Shown here: in pieces, positions 47,788 through 55,186 of the stretch
How the letters are laid out: the number at the start of each line of letters is the position of its first letter
Position numbering within the stretch: the first letter of the stretch is position 1
NCBI RefSeq assembly: GCF_029916425.1
Contig: NZ_JAHAVQ010000002.1
Coordinates: 62,001 to 126,000 of the forward strand
Direction: 5' to 3'
Length of the DNA stretch: 64,000 nt
From: Liquorilactobacillus sicerae
GTDB lineage: Bacteria; Bacillota; Bacilli; Lactobacillales; Lactobacillaceae
The notes under the pieces: model-generated
What the model was told of the DNA's origin: nothing
The model's database searches: none
Seen by the model: the letters and a program-made list of their open reading frames with translations, nothing else
Position numbers and translations under genes: made by a program

Positions 47788-47935
47788 CAAACTTTCCCCC
47801 CTTTATTTAAGAATAAGCTATTTACTGTCATAAAGCACATATGTGGATTCCAAATTTTTAACTGAAAATTCAAAAAAAGCCAAAAAAATAGCCTGATAGA
47901 ATGGACTTTTAGCTCTAAATTGCTTTCGTTTTAAA

Positions 47936-48080
47936 TCGGCTAGTCATCTGCTAGCTCAATTTCTGTTTAATTTATCCATCTCATCAGACTATTATATAGA
48001 TAAGGGATCTTCAAACTCTAACCTCTTTTCCATTAAAGAAATAGTTTTTGATCACAGCGTTTGCTATAACCCCTTACACT
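47936..48080 (-). ncRNA. Candidate small RNA, copy 2
   Basis: Paralogue of the RNA at 39372-39534. It shares the identical 31-base 5' end, the GAAAAGAGGTTAGAGTTTG block, ATCCCTTAT and a 3' GCTAG/CTAGC hairpin. It lies upstream of the silent hsdS cassette and downstream, on the same strand, of a broken small gene. A later U-run at about 47880-47895 may be the true terminator, so the 3' end is uncertain. Confidence 0.6.
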
Positions 48081-48084
48081 TTGT

Positions 48085-48122
48085 ATTATAATGGATTCGG
48101 TCAGTTTTTGCAAGCGATTACA
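48085..48122 (-). promoter_or_regulatory. Promoter with cre-like site, small RNA copy 2
   Basis: Minus strand: TTGCAA (48113-48108), 17 bases, TATAAT (48090-48085). TGTAATCGCTTGCA (48122-48109) overlaps the -35 and matches the cre consensus except at one position, the same as in copy 1. Confidence 0.65.
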
Positions 48123-48156
48123 AAAAATGTTACCACTAAGAATTCTAAAGTGGCTA

Positions 48157-48312
48157 TTAATTTGCAAACTTAGCTGTTTCTTTCGACAATTTTTTGAATA
48201 ACTTGACTTTGGTTTGATTGCCGAGAGAATACACTTTTCTCCTATATTCGCACTTTGTTGGTCCGTCACACTTTTTCTTAGATGATTCAGTTGCATTTGA
48301 TTAAATTTTCAT
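48157..48312 (-). pseudogene. Small basic protein gene with an early stop
   Basis: AAAGGG and ATG (48312) begin MKI, then TAA. The frame continues for 47 codons as a Lys/Arg/Cys-rich peptide (KKKCDGPTKCEYRRKVYSLG, then KVKLFKKLSKETAKFAN) to a normal stop. The good ribosome site and coherent composition suggest a gene inactivated by one nonsense change at codon 4. A different longer frame across the same bases (48033-48296) runs through the small-RNA promoter and looks spurious. Confidence 0.35.
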
Positions 48313-48401
48313 TGCTAAATCCCTTTGAATTTCATTTTTAATTGTATCTTACATTGTAGAACTGTAAAGATCTTAGACATTACAGAAAAATAGTTCTTAG
48401 G

Positions 48402-48426
48402 GAGTGGCGAAAGCTGCTCTTTTTTG
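48402..48426 (+). terminator. Plus-strand terminator before the silent hsdS cassette
   Basis: GAGTGGC, a GAAA tetraloop and GCTGCTC pair with G-U pairs and are followed by seven T. No complete plus-strand gene leads into it, so it may insulate the silent cassette from upstream transcription. Confidence 0.55.
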
Positions 48427-48515
48427 GGTTTAATTAAGGTAAATGGATTTACGCTTTAGTTCAGGTGCGAGCTTAAATACATATTGGGGAAATTAATGAT
48501 AGTTTATTACCGGGG

Positions 48516-49697
48516 TTGAGAAGTGATAATGATGATTGGGAACAGCGTGAGTTATCTAGTTTGTCAGAACGAGTTACTAGGAAAAACAAGAATAATGAAT
48601 CTACTCGTCCACTAACAATATCTGCACAAGATGGTTTGGTGGATCAAAATAATTTTTTCAATAAACAAATTGCAAGCCGTGATGTTACTGGATATTTTTT
48701 GGTCAAGAATGGTGAATTTGCTTATAACAAAAGCTATTCGAATGGATATCCATGGGGGGCAATTAAGCGATTAGACAAGTATGAAATGGGGGTGTTATCA
48801 ACTCTTTATATTGTTTTTAGACCAAGTACTATTAATTCACAGTTTTTAGTTTCTTATTATGACACAACTAAATGGTATAAGGAAGTTTCCAAGAATGCTG
48901 CGGAAGGTGCACGTAATCACGGACTATTAAACATTTCGCCTGTTGATTTTTTTAATACTTTGTTAACAATTCCTATATCAATTGGTGAGCAACAAAAAAT
49001 CGGCACCTTCTTCAAGCAACTCGACCACCTCATCGCTCTTCATCAGCGTAAACTAGCTGTATTGAAGAAGCTGAAAAGAGGTTATTTGCAAAAAATGTTT
49101 CCAAAGCAAGGTAAGAGTATACCTGTTTTAAGATTTGCTGGATTTGATCAAAATTGGGAACAGCGTAAGTTAGGGGATTTGGGATCAGTCGCTATGAATA
49201 AGCGTATTTTTAAAGATGAAACATCAGATAATGGTGATGTTCCATTTTATAAAATTGGTACTTTTGGTAGCAAACCTGACGCGTATATTTCTCGTGAACT
49301 ATTTGAAGAATACAAAGCGAAATACCCATATCCAGAAATTGGTGACATACTAGTTTCGGCATCTGGAAGTATTGGGAGAACCGTTGTATATGATGGTGCA
49401 GACGAGTATTTTCAAGATAGTAATATCGTCTGGTTGAAACATGATGAAAGACTTGATAATAAGTTTTTGAAACAATTTTATTCAATGGTAAAGTGGCATG
49501 GTCTTGAAAGAAGTACAATTAAAAGACTTTATAATAAAAATATTTTAAATACAGATATTCGTGTTCCTAGTCCTAAAGAACAAGCAAAAGTGGGTGAGTT
49601 CTTTGAAAACCTCGACCACCTCATCACCCTTCATCAGCGTAAACTAATCTCATTACAAAAACAGAAAAAAAGTTTTCTCCAAAAAATGTTTATCTAA
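48516..49697 (+). pseudogene. hsdS: Silent 5'-truncated hsdS cassette (type I specificity)
   Basis: It carries an hsdS sequence lacking the first approx. 19 residues of the expressed copy and any ribosome site; it opens only at a TTG. From DDWEQRELSS to FAGFDQNWEQRK it is identical to the expressed HsdS: TRD1, then the central conserved helix with IGEQQKIGTFFKQLDHLIALHQRKL. A different second target-recognition domain follows (DLGSVAMNKRIFKDETSDNG onward) and the distal conserved repeat EQAKVGEFFENLDHLITLHQRKL. It lies in opposite orientation to hsdS and ends at its own terminator. It serves as a donor of an alternative TRD2. Confidence 0.85.
48527..49169 (+). repeat. Left arm of 643-bp inverted repeat (hsdS TRD1 region)
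   Basis: Matches the reverse complement of 52725-53367 with no difference that I could find by comparing segments and translations. Each arm is 643 bp and begins with taatgatgattggg. The arms end exactly after cagcgtaag, where TRD2 diverges. Confidence 0.88.
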
Positions 49698-49702
49698 ACT
49701 TA

Positions 49703-49744
49703 AAAGGCACTCAAATGATTTTTCATCTGAGTGTCTTTCTTTTA
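49703..49744. terminator. Terminator between the silent hsdS and the recombinase
   Basis: Stem GGCACTCA/TGAGTGTC with a T-rich tail, between convergent genes. Confidence 0.75.
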
Positions 49745-50668
49745 CATTAAAACAGACATTTCATGCATAATTTTGTCACTATCTTGAGATTCAAGTTCAT
49801 TAATAATATGCAAATAAGTTTTTTGTGTTGTAGTGATGCTTGAATGTCCTAATCTGCGAGCAACAGAAGCAATTGACACTCCAGCAAATAGTAATAACGA
49901 TGCATGTGTATGTCGTAAACCATGAATCGAAATTACAGGAACTTTAGCTTTTTTGCATAAAACAGCCAATCGATGATTAATGGTTGAATTAAAAACGCGT
50001 CCATTAACAAAAATCGGCTTATCTGGTGGACAATTTTTAATTAATTGTGAAAATTGCATTGCTGTTTGCCAGTCAAGTTCAACTTTCCTGACAGAAGAAG
50101 TATTTTTGGTTGGTTGAAATCCACCATCAACCCTACGATAGTTCCATGTTTTGTTGATTGTTAGCAGACGTTTTTCAAAGTCAAAATCTTGCGGTGTGGC
50201 TCCTAATGCTTCGGCAAAGCGCAATCCTGTTTTGGCAACAAGTAAAATAAACCAGTCCCAATTAAGTACTGTTCCCAGTTCAAGCTGCTTGATCAATGAT
50301 TGGAGTTGTGACTGGCTCAAATATTTTATTTTCTTAGGGCGTGGATTTCTGCCTTTAATTGTAACTTTGCGAGTTGGATTTTGTTTGATTAAGCCTTCGT
50401 CTAAAGCATCCAAAATAGCACATTTAATTTGATGATGAAAATCCATAGTGGTTTGCCGTTCATGCTCAACTGCAAAATCATTGATCAACTTCTGATAAGC
50501 CCTTCGATCCAACTGGTTTAACTTCAAAGTTGGTGCCAGCACCCTAACCCAGTGAAGTGTTAAATAATATTTATCCAAAGTCACTTCTCGGACAGCATTG
50601 ACTTTATATAAGCCGATCCATTCTGCATAATAACGATAAAAAAGCTGTGTTGATTTTTTTGAAGCCAT
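49742..50668 (-). CDS. Tyrosine recombinase (phage-integrase family)
   Basis: Site-specific recombinase (308 aa). It has an N-terminal SAM-like DNA-binding domain and a catalytic domain with TGLRFAEALG (Arg I), SIHGLRHTHAS (H-x-x-R), LGHSS and the nucleophile in TTQKTYLHI. I chose the ATG at 50668 because GGAAGG lies upstream. It lies between inverted hsdS copies and is the obvious candidate to invert or shuffle them, as Xer-like recombinases do at other phase-variable type I loci. An integrase left from a lost element is the alternative. Confidence 0.88.
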   Translation of the reverse strand: MASKKSTQLFYRYYAEWIGLYKVNAVREVTLDKYYLTLHWVRVLAPTLKLNQLDRRAYQKLINDFAVEHERQTTMDFHHQIKCAILDALDEGLIKQNPTRKVTIKGRNPRPKKIKYLSQSQLQSLIKQLELGTVLNWDWFILLVAKTGLRFAEALGATPQDFDFEKRLLTINKTWNYRRVDGGFQPTKNTSSVRKVELDWQTAMQFSQLIKNCPPDKPIFVNGRVFNSTINHRLAVLCKKAKVPVISIHGLRHTHASLLLFAGVSIASVARRLGHSSITTTQKTYLHIINELESQDSDKIMHEMSVLM

Positions 50669-50750
50669 AAGAAAAACACCTTCCAATAATTTTTTCAGCA
50701 TTTAAGCTGATAAGTCAATTATTTGGGAAGATGCTTAATATTTAAACAAA

Positions 50751-51251
50751 CTATTTAGCTGGTCCATTGTTCTTACTTTTATGAAAGTTGAATTTCTTAG
50801 CTAACTTAGTTGTTTGTTCAATAGTTTCATTAGTTAATTTATTTAGAGTTTCTTGATGCTTTTGTTTGGCGAATTTCTTTTCCTGATCGGCTTTTAATTT
50901 TAAAGACTTGCTTTTTTCAATTATTTCATCATTAGCATAGAAAATTTTCACATAGGTTTTAGGATCGACGGCCCAGCCAACTTTAGGTGACAAGTCTATA
51001 ACAGTAAATGATCTTTTGTTTGCATATTTAATATCTGGAGTAACCAAAACCTTGCTAAAATTAAATCCATACTGGCTTAAAATCTTTTCAGCTTCCTCGA
51101 CAGATATTAAAGTGACATCTGGAATGTGTACATAGTCCTTACGCTTTTCTAGCTGATCTCCTACAATTTTTGTAGCTGAGTCAACAAAATCTGGTGCAAC
51201 TGCATCTAAAACAGTTTTTGTTACTTTACTGAATATTTTCTTTTTAGACAT
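50751..51251 (-). CDS. PASTA-domain protein, cytosolic
   Basis: A 166-residue protein without signal peptide or membrane helix. Residues about 42-105 form a PASTA-like domain (IPDVTLISVEEAEKILSQYG... VIDLSPKVGWAVDPKTYVKIFYA). It has a basic helical tail (KSKSLKLKADQEKKFAKQKHQETLNKL). PASTA domains are normally extracellular and bind wall precursors, so a soluble, cytosolic copy beside a recombinase is odd. GGGGATGAG precedes ATG. Confidence 0.6.
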   Translation of the reverse strand: MSKKKIFSKVTKTVLDAVAPDFVDSATKIVGDQLEKRKDYVHIPDVTLISVEEAEKILSQYGFNFSKVLVTPDIKYANKRSFTVIDLSPKVGWAVDPKTYVKIFYANDEIIEKSKSLKLKADQEKKFAKQKHQETLNKLTNETIEQTTKLAKKFNFHKSKNNGPAK

Positions 51252-51320
51252 AATCTCATCCCCATTAGAGTATCCCTTTTCATTTATAACACTGGAGGTT
51301 AAAACTGTCTATAAATTTAT

Positions 51321-51485
51321 TCATGATTTCTCATTTTTTGAAGACGATTTTTTTAATGCTGTTTCCCCATATTTAAAAACTGTTTGATATGAAAATGGTA
51401 CTCCCACAAGTTCGCATTCCTTTATGATATTTTTAGACTGTCCTTGGCATATATACAAATAATTAATAACTTCTAAAATTACCAT
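51321..51485 (-). CDS. Possible small protein, 54 aa, within the invertible segment
   Basis: The ATG-started frame (MVILEVINYLYICQGQSKN, then KECELVGVPFSYQTVFKYGE and a Ser/Lys tail) reads like protein, and the frame stays open upstream through the operator of the divergent toxin-antitoxin genes. No ribosome site precedes the ATG. It may be the remnant of a longer gene whose 5' part was lost. No family recognised. Confidence 0.3.
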   Translation of the reverse strand: MVILEVINYLYICQGQSKNIIKECELVGVPFSYQTVFKYGETALKKSSSKNEKS

Positions 51486-51530
51486 TGATATCTTGGTGAC
51501 GAAAATTGTTTTTTTAAAAGAAATGTTTGT

Positions 51531-51562
51531 AGTTTTATGGTACCATGTGGTACCATAAAACT
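51531..51562 (+). promoter_or_regulatory. Operator of the toxin-antitoxin operon
   Basis: Perfect 15-base arms AGTTTTATGGTACCA and TGGTACCATAAAACT separated by two bases, ending just before the ribosome site of the antitoxin gene. DinJ/RelB antitoxins autorepress through such palindromes. Confidence 0.8.
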
Positions 51563-51575
51563 GGAGGTGCTATTT

Positions 51576-51818
51576 ATGACTAGTCAAGTGCATTTTAGAA
51601 TGGATGATAAAGAAAAAAAAGACTTTGAAATCGTCCTTAAACGCGTGGGATTAACCCCAGCTGAGGCTTTTCGAATTTTTGCTAAGAAGTCTATTGAAGC
51701 GGGTGGAATTCCATTTGAAGTATCTCAACCTACTCCACGTTTAGAAAAAGCCATAAAAAGTCAAGATTACGTTGAATTTAATGATTCTGAGAAAGGCTTG
51801 GACTGGTTGAATGACTGA
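51576..51818 (+). CDS. dinJ: RelB/DinJ family antitoxin
   Basis: Antitoxin of 80 aa with a ribbon-helix-helix N-terminus (MTSQVHFRMDDKEKKDFEIVLKRVGLTPAEAFRIFAKKS) that binds DNA. The acidic C-terminus (KSQDYVEFNDSEKGLDWLND) neutralises the toxin. GGAGG lies before ATG (51576). It overlaps the toxin gene by 8 bases. Confidence 0.9.
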   Translation: MTSQVHFRMDDKEKKDFEIVLKRVGLTPAEAFRIFAKKSIEAGGIPFEVSQPTPRLEKAIKSQDYVEFNDSEKGLDWLND

Positions 51819-52092
51819 TTACGTTTATAATCCAGCTTTTGAACGGCAATTTAAAAAACATTATAAAACAATTTTAAAGGGTGGCCGCTATGAAAAAAAA
51901 GATTTTGAAACTGTTTATCGTCAGCTATTACAAGATGAGCCGCTAGAACCACATTATAATGATCACGCTCTGGTTAATCGTAAACCAGAACGTGAGTTAC
52001 ATATCAAACCAGATTGGCTTTTAATTTATAAATATGATGGCAAGTTTATTCGTTTTATCGATACTGGTTCACATTCAGATCTTTTTAAGTAA
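51811..52092 (+). CDS. yafQ: YafQ family mRNA-interferase toxin
   Basis: RelE-superfamily ribosome-dependent endoribonuclease (93 aa). The family blocks FERQFKKHYKTILKGG, NDHALVN, RELHIKPDWLLIYKYD and DTGSHSDLF are present. His residues of the YafQ active site lie in ELHI and GSHSDLF. It forms a type II module with the upstream antitoxin, located inside the segment between the inverted hsdS arms. Confidence 0.9.
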   Translation: MTDYVYNPAFERQFKKHYKTILKGGRYEKKDFETVYRQLLQDEPLEPHYNDHALVNRKPERELHIKPDWLLIYKYDGKFIRFIDTGSHSDLFK

Positions 52093-52178
52093 AGCTTTAT
52101 TTGTTAAAGAGAAAAAATCCGTCAATAAAATTATAATTTCCATTCAATTTTAACGCCTTAAAGCTCTACTTTAACCAC

Positions 52179-53420
52179 TTAACAAAATATCTTTTGCAAA
52201 TAACCTCTTTTCAGCTTCTTCAATACAGATAGTTTACGCTGATGAAGAGCGATAGTATCATCGAGTCGTTGGAAAAACCGACCAATCTCTCGCTGCTCCT
52301 CCATTGATGGAATATTTATTGGCATCTTGGCCATAGTTTTCCCAGAGACTTCAACAAACGTAGATCCGGCTCCGTTGACCTCTCCGTATCTTTTTAGTTC
52401 CTCGGTTCGAGAAAAGATAAAGTAGGAATCTAGTTCATTCTTGATGGGCACGATTGACTGAAAACCTTGATTTGTACTTGCTTCCGTTGCAAGAATAGCA
52501 GTTTTCCCAATGCCGGCTCTTGAGGTAAAAAGGACAGTGCCTACTGGAAGCATGCGTGCGGAACTACTCTTAAGGCCTGCGTCAGTAATCTTCTTTTGAC
52601 TACTCCGAACATATCTTTGTGTCCCAATCTCTGCGGGTGCATACCAGTCGATATGTCCGTCCCAATATTCTGGTTTGGTAGTACTTGGGGTCCCACCGCC
52701 AACAATTTCGGCAATCTGCCCAAGCTTACGCTGTTCCCAATTTTGATCAAATCCAGCAAATCTTAAAACAGGTATACTCTTACCTTGCTTTGGAAACATT
52801 TTTTGCAAATAACCTCTTTTCAGCTTCTTCAATACAGCTAGTTTACGCTGATGAAGAGCGATGAGGTGGTCGAGTTGCTTGAAGAAGGTGCCGATTTTTT
52901 GTTGCTCACCAATTGATATAGGAATTGTTAACAAAGTATTAAAAAAATCAACAGGCGAAATGTTTAATAGTCCGTGATTACGTGCACCTTCCGCAGCATT
53001 CTTGGAAACTTCCTTATACCATTTAGTTGTGTCATAATAAGAAACTAAAAACTGTGAATTAATAGTACTTGGTCTAAAAACAATATAAAGAGTTGATAAC
53101 ACCCCCATTTCATACTTGTCTAATCGCTTAATTGCCCCCCATGGATATCCATTCGAATAGCTTTTGTTATAAGCAAATTCACCATTCTTGACCAAAAAAT
53201 ATCCAGTAACATCACGGCTTGCAATTTGTTTATTGAAAAAATTATTTTGATCCACCAAACCATCTTGTGCAGATATTGTTAGTGGACGAGTAGATTCATT
53301 ATTCTTGTTTTTCCTAGTAACTCGTTCTGACAAACTAGATAACTCACGCTGTTCCCAATCATCATTAAATCCTGCAAACCTGATTGCAGGTACTTTTTTA
53401 GCATTTTTTTTTGTGTTCAT
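52179..53420 (-). CDS. hsdS: Type I restriction-modification specificity subunit, expressed copy
   Basis: HsdS (413 aa) sets the DNA target of the HsdM/HsdR complex. Order: N-terminal RFAGFNDDWEQRELS, TRD1 (about 20-155), central helical repeat IGEQQKIGTFFKQLDHLIALHQRKLAVLKKLKRGYLQKMF, second RFAGFDQNWEQRKLG, TRD2 (about 230-370), then distal repeat EEQREIGRFFQRLDDTIALHQRKLSVLKKLKRGYLQKIF. Its ATG shares one base with the hsdM stop. TRD1 and flanks are identical to the silent cassette in inverse orientation. Confidence 0.94.
   Translation of the reverse strand: MNTKKNAKKVPAIRFAGFNDDWEQRELSSLSERVTRKNKNNESTRPLTISAQDGLVDQNNFFNKQIASRDVTGYFLVKNGEFAYNKSYSNGYPWGAIKRLDKYEMGVLSTLYIVFRPSTINSQFLVSYYDTTKWYKEVSKNAAEGARNHGLLNISPVDFFNTLLTIPISIGEQQKIGTFFKQLDHLIALHQRKLAVLKKLKRGYLQKMFPKQGKSIPVLRFAGFDQNWEQRKLGQIAEIVGGGTPSTTKPEYWDGHIDWYAPAEIGTQRYVRSSQKKITDAGLKSSSARMLPVGTVLFTSRAGIGKTAILATEASTNQGFQSIVPIKNELDSYFIFSRTEELKRYGEVNGAGSTFVEVSGKTMAKMPINIPSMEEQREIGRFFQRLDDTIALHQRKLSVLKKLKRGYLQKIFC
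52725..53367 (-). repeat. Right arm of 643-bp inverted repeat (hsdS TRD1 region)
   Basis: Reverse complement of 48527-49169. The 3555-bp segment between the arms (49170-52724) would invert by recombination and place the other TRD2 behind the promoter of hsdM-hsdS. A 13-base word TTGGGAACAGCGT recurs at both ends of TRD1 in both copies (48536, 49154, and on the minus strand 53358, 52740). Confidence 0.88.
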
Positions 53421-55057
53421 TAAATCAGCTCCCGCATTAGTTTCTTAAATTGGTCTAGTTGTTTAGCTGATTTTTCATCTGTTCCTGTCAGCTCATCCAT
53501 CATATCTAACAATTGTTTTTTGTTTTCAGCTATTTTTTTGTCTACCTCTTGTAAATCAGTTGCAACTTTAACTAAATCAATATCCGGTTCTGGTTCAAAA
53601 TTATCAACATATCGCGGAATATTGAGATTATAATCATTTTCTTTAATTTCAGCTAAAGTTGCCACATGAGCGTATTTATCAACATCTTTTCGTTCTTTGT
53701 AGGTCTTAACAATTCTTGCTATGTCTTGTGGCCGAATAATATTTTGATTCTTGTTTTTTTCAAAATCACGTGAGGCATCGATAAACAGTACATTATCATT
53801 ATGCTTATGTTTCTTTAAAATCATAATCAAAGTTGGAATGCTGGTTGAATGAAAAATATTAGCCGGCAAGCCAATAATGGCATCAATATGATTATCTTCA
53901 ATTAACTTCTGTCGAATCTTGCCCTCTTTTGCACCTCTGAATAAAACGCCATGCGGTAAAACAATCCCCATCGTGCCATTTTCTTGCAGATGATAAAAGC
54001 CATGCAGTAAAAAGGCAAAATCAGCTTTTGATTTAGGCGGCAATACTCCATAATCTCGGAAGCGTGGATCACTCAGCCGCTTTTCACTGTTATCCCAATG
54101 AGCGGAATAAGGAGGATTCATGACCACAGCATCAAACAAATACGGTTCATCGGTCGGCCAATCTTTACTCAAAGTATCTCCATTATGCAGATGCATGTCG
54201 TCATACGAAACACCATGCAGCATTAAGTTCATGCGAGCCAAATTATATGTAGTGGTATTTAATTCTTGGCCATGATAGCTGATTAATTTTGGATTATCGA
54301 CATGCTGACCCACTGTTAACAGCAACGATCCTGAACCAACTGCCGGATCGTAAATCGTCCGAATTTGATTGTCACCTTTATCCCGCTGGTAAGTGACAAT
54401 TTGGGCAATGATATCTGAAACTTCATGCGGCGTATAAAACTCACCTGCCTTCTTCCCCGCATCACTGGCAAACTGTGCAATCAGATATTCATAAGCATCC
54501 CCTAAAACATCACCATTATGTTCTGTCAAGTCGACTTCATTTAAGGCCAACATTGTATCACTGATTGCTTGATTTCGCTGTTGCAAAGAACTGCCTAATT
54601 TATTGCTGCTTAAATCAACATCATCAAATAATCCGGAAAAGTCCTGCGCTGAACGCAAATTTTGTGTCGAACGTTCTAAGTCATGCAATGCTTGTGATAA
54701 ATCATCAAGTGCAAAAGTATGTTTTCGAATTTTCTCAATTAACGAACCATACAAAGCTTCAGGCTTAATAAAATAGCCTAAAGCATTTTTCAAGTAATTA
54801 GTTGCTGGCTCTTTCATCTCGATACCTTCAATTTTAAATCCTGGCTGCATATACTTTTTGTATGCCGCGGCAATATTTTCACTTTCCCCTGACCATTCTT
54901 CAAAGGCATCTAAAGTCTTTTCAGATAAGAAACGATAAAAAATCAGCCCTAATAAATAATTCTTATACTCTGATGCATCCATTTTCCCCCGTAAAACATC
55001 AGCTGCATTCCAAAGTGCACTCTCTAAACTTTTAGCTTGACTACTTTTTTCTGGCAT
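53420..55057 (-). CDS. hsdM: Type I restriction-modification DNA methyltransferase subunit
   Basis: N6-adenine methyltransferase (545 aa). It has a helical N-terminal domain (SLESALWNAADVLRGKMDASEYKNYLLGLIFYRFLS), SAM motif YDPAVGSGSLLL (about residue 236) and catalytic NPPY (about 314). The C-terminal coiled coil contacts HsdS. It has its own upstream region with a palindrome and is coupled to hsdS by a one-base overlap. Confidence 0.96.
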   Translation of the reverse strand: MPEKSSQAKSLESALWNAADVLRGKMDASEYKNYLLGLIFYRFLSEKTLDAFEEWSGESENIAAAYKKYMQPGFKIEGIEMKEPATNYLKNALGYFIKPEALYGSLIEKIRKHTFALDDLSQALHDLERSTQNLRSAQDFSGLFDDVDLSSNKLGSSLQQRNQAISDTMLALNEVDLTEHNGDVLGDAYEYLIAQFASDAGKKAGEFYTPHEVSDIIAQIVTYQRDKGDNQIRTIYDPAVGSGSLLLTVGQHVDNPKLISYHGQELNTTTYNLARMNLMLHGVSYDDMHLHNGDTLSKDWPTDEPYLFDAVVMNPPYSAHWDNSEKRLSDPRFRDYGVLPPKSKADFAFLLHGFYHLQENGTMGIVLPHGVLFRGAKEGKIRQKLIEDNHIDAIIGLPANIFHSTSIPTLIMILKKHKHNDNVLFIDASRDFEKNKNQNIIRPQDIARIVKTYKERKDVDKYAHVATLAEIKENDYNLNIPRYVDNFEPEPDIDLVKVATDLQEVDKKIAENKKQLLDMMDELTGTDEKSAKQLDQFKKLMRELI

Positions 55058-55112
55058 TTTAATTCTCCCACTTTTTAATGTTTAACTAATAAGATTTTAC
55101 ATTACTTGAAAT

Positions 55113-55141
55113 ACAACTAAAATATAAAACATTTTAGTTGT
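55113..55141 (-). promoter_or_regulatory. Palindrome upstream of hsdM
   Basis: Perfect 11-base arms ACAACTAAAAT and ATTTTAGTTGT separated by 7 bases, about 55 bases before the hsdM start and with no U-run. An operator is more likely than a terminator. The binding factor is unknown. Confidence 0.45.
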
Positions 55142-55151
55142 TATCTTTTTT

Positions 55152-55184
55152 TAAAGACCGATTTTCTTAAAAAATCGGTCTTTA
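55152..55184 (-). other. Strong hairpin after hsdR
   Basis: Arms AAAGACCGATTTT and AAAATCGGTCTTT form a 13-bp stem right after the hsdR stop. On the minus strand it is followed by A, not U, so it is not a classical terminator. It could separate or stabilise hsdR and hsdMS transcripts. Confidence 0.45.
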
Positions 55185-55186
55185 AT

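Noticed and set aside
48033-48296. 87-codon minus-strand frame
   Set aside because: It runs across the small-RNA promoter and into the RNA. The alternative frame with a ribosome site at 48312 is more protein-like.
49742-50668. Prophage or integrative element centred on the integrase
   Set aside because: No phage structural, replication or conjugation genes and no direct-repeat attachment sites were seen. The inverted hsdS arms explain the recombinase better.
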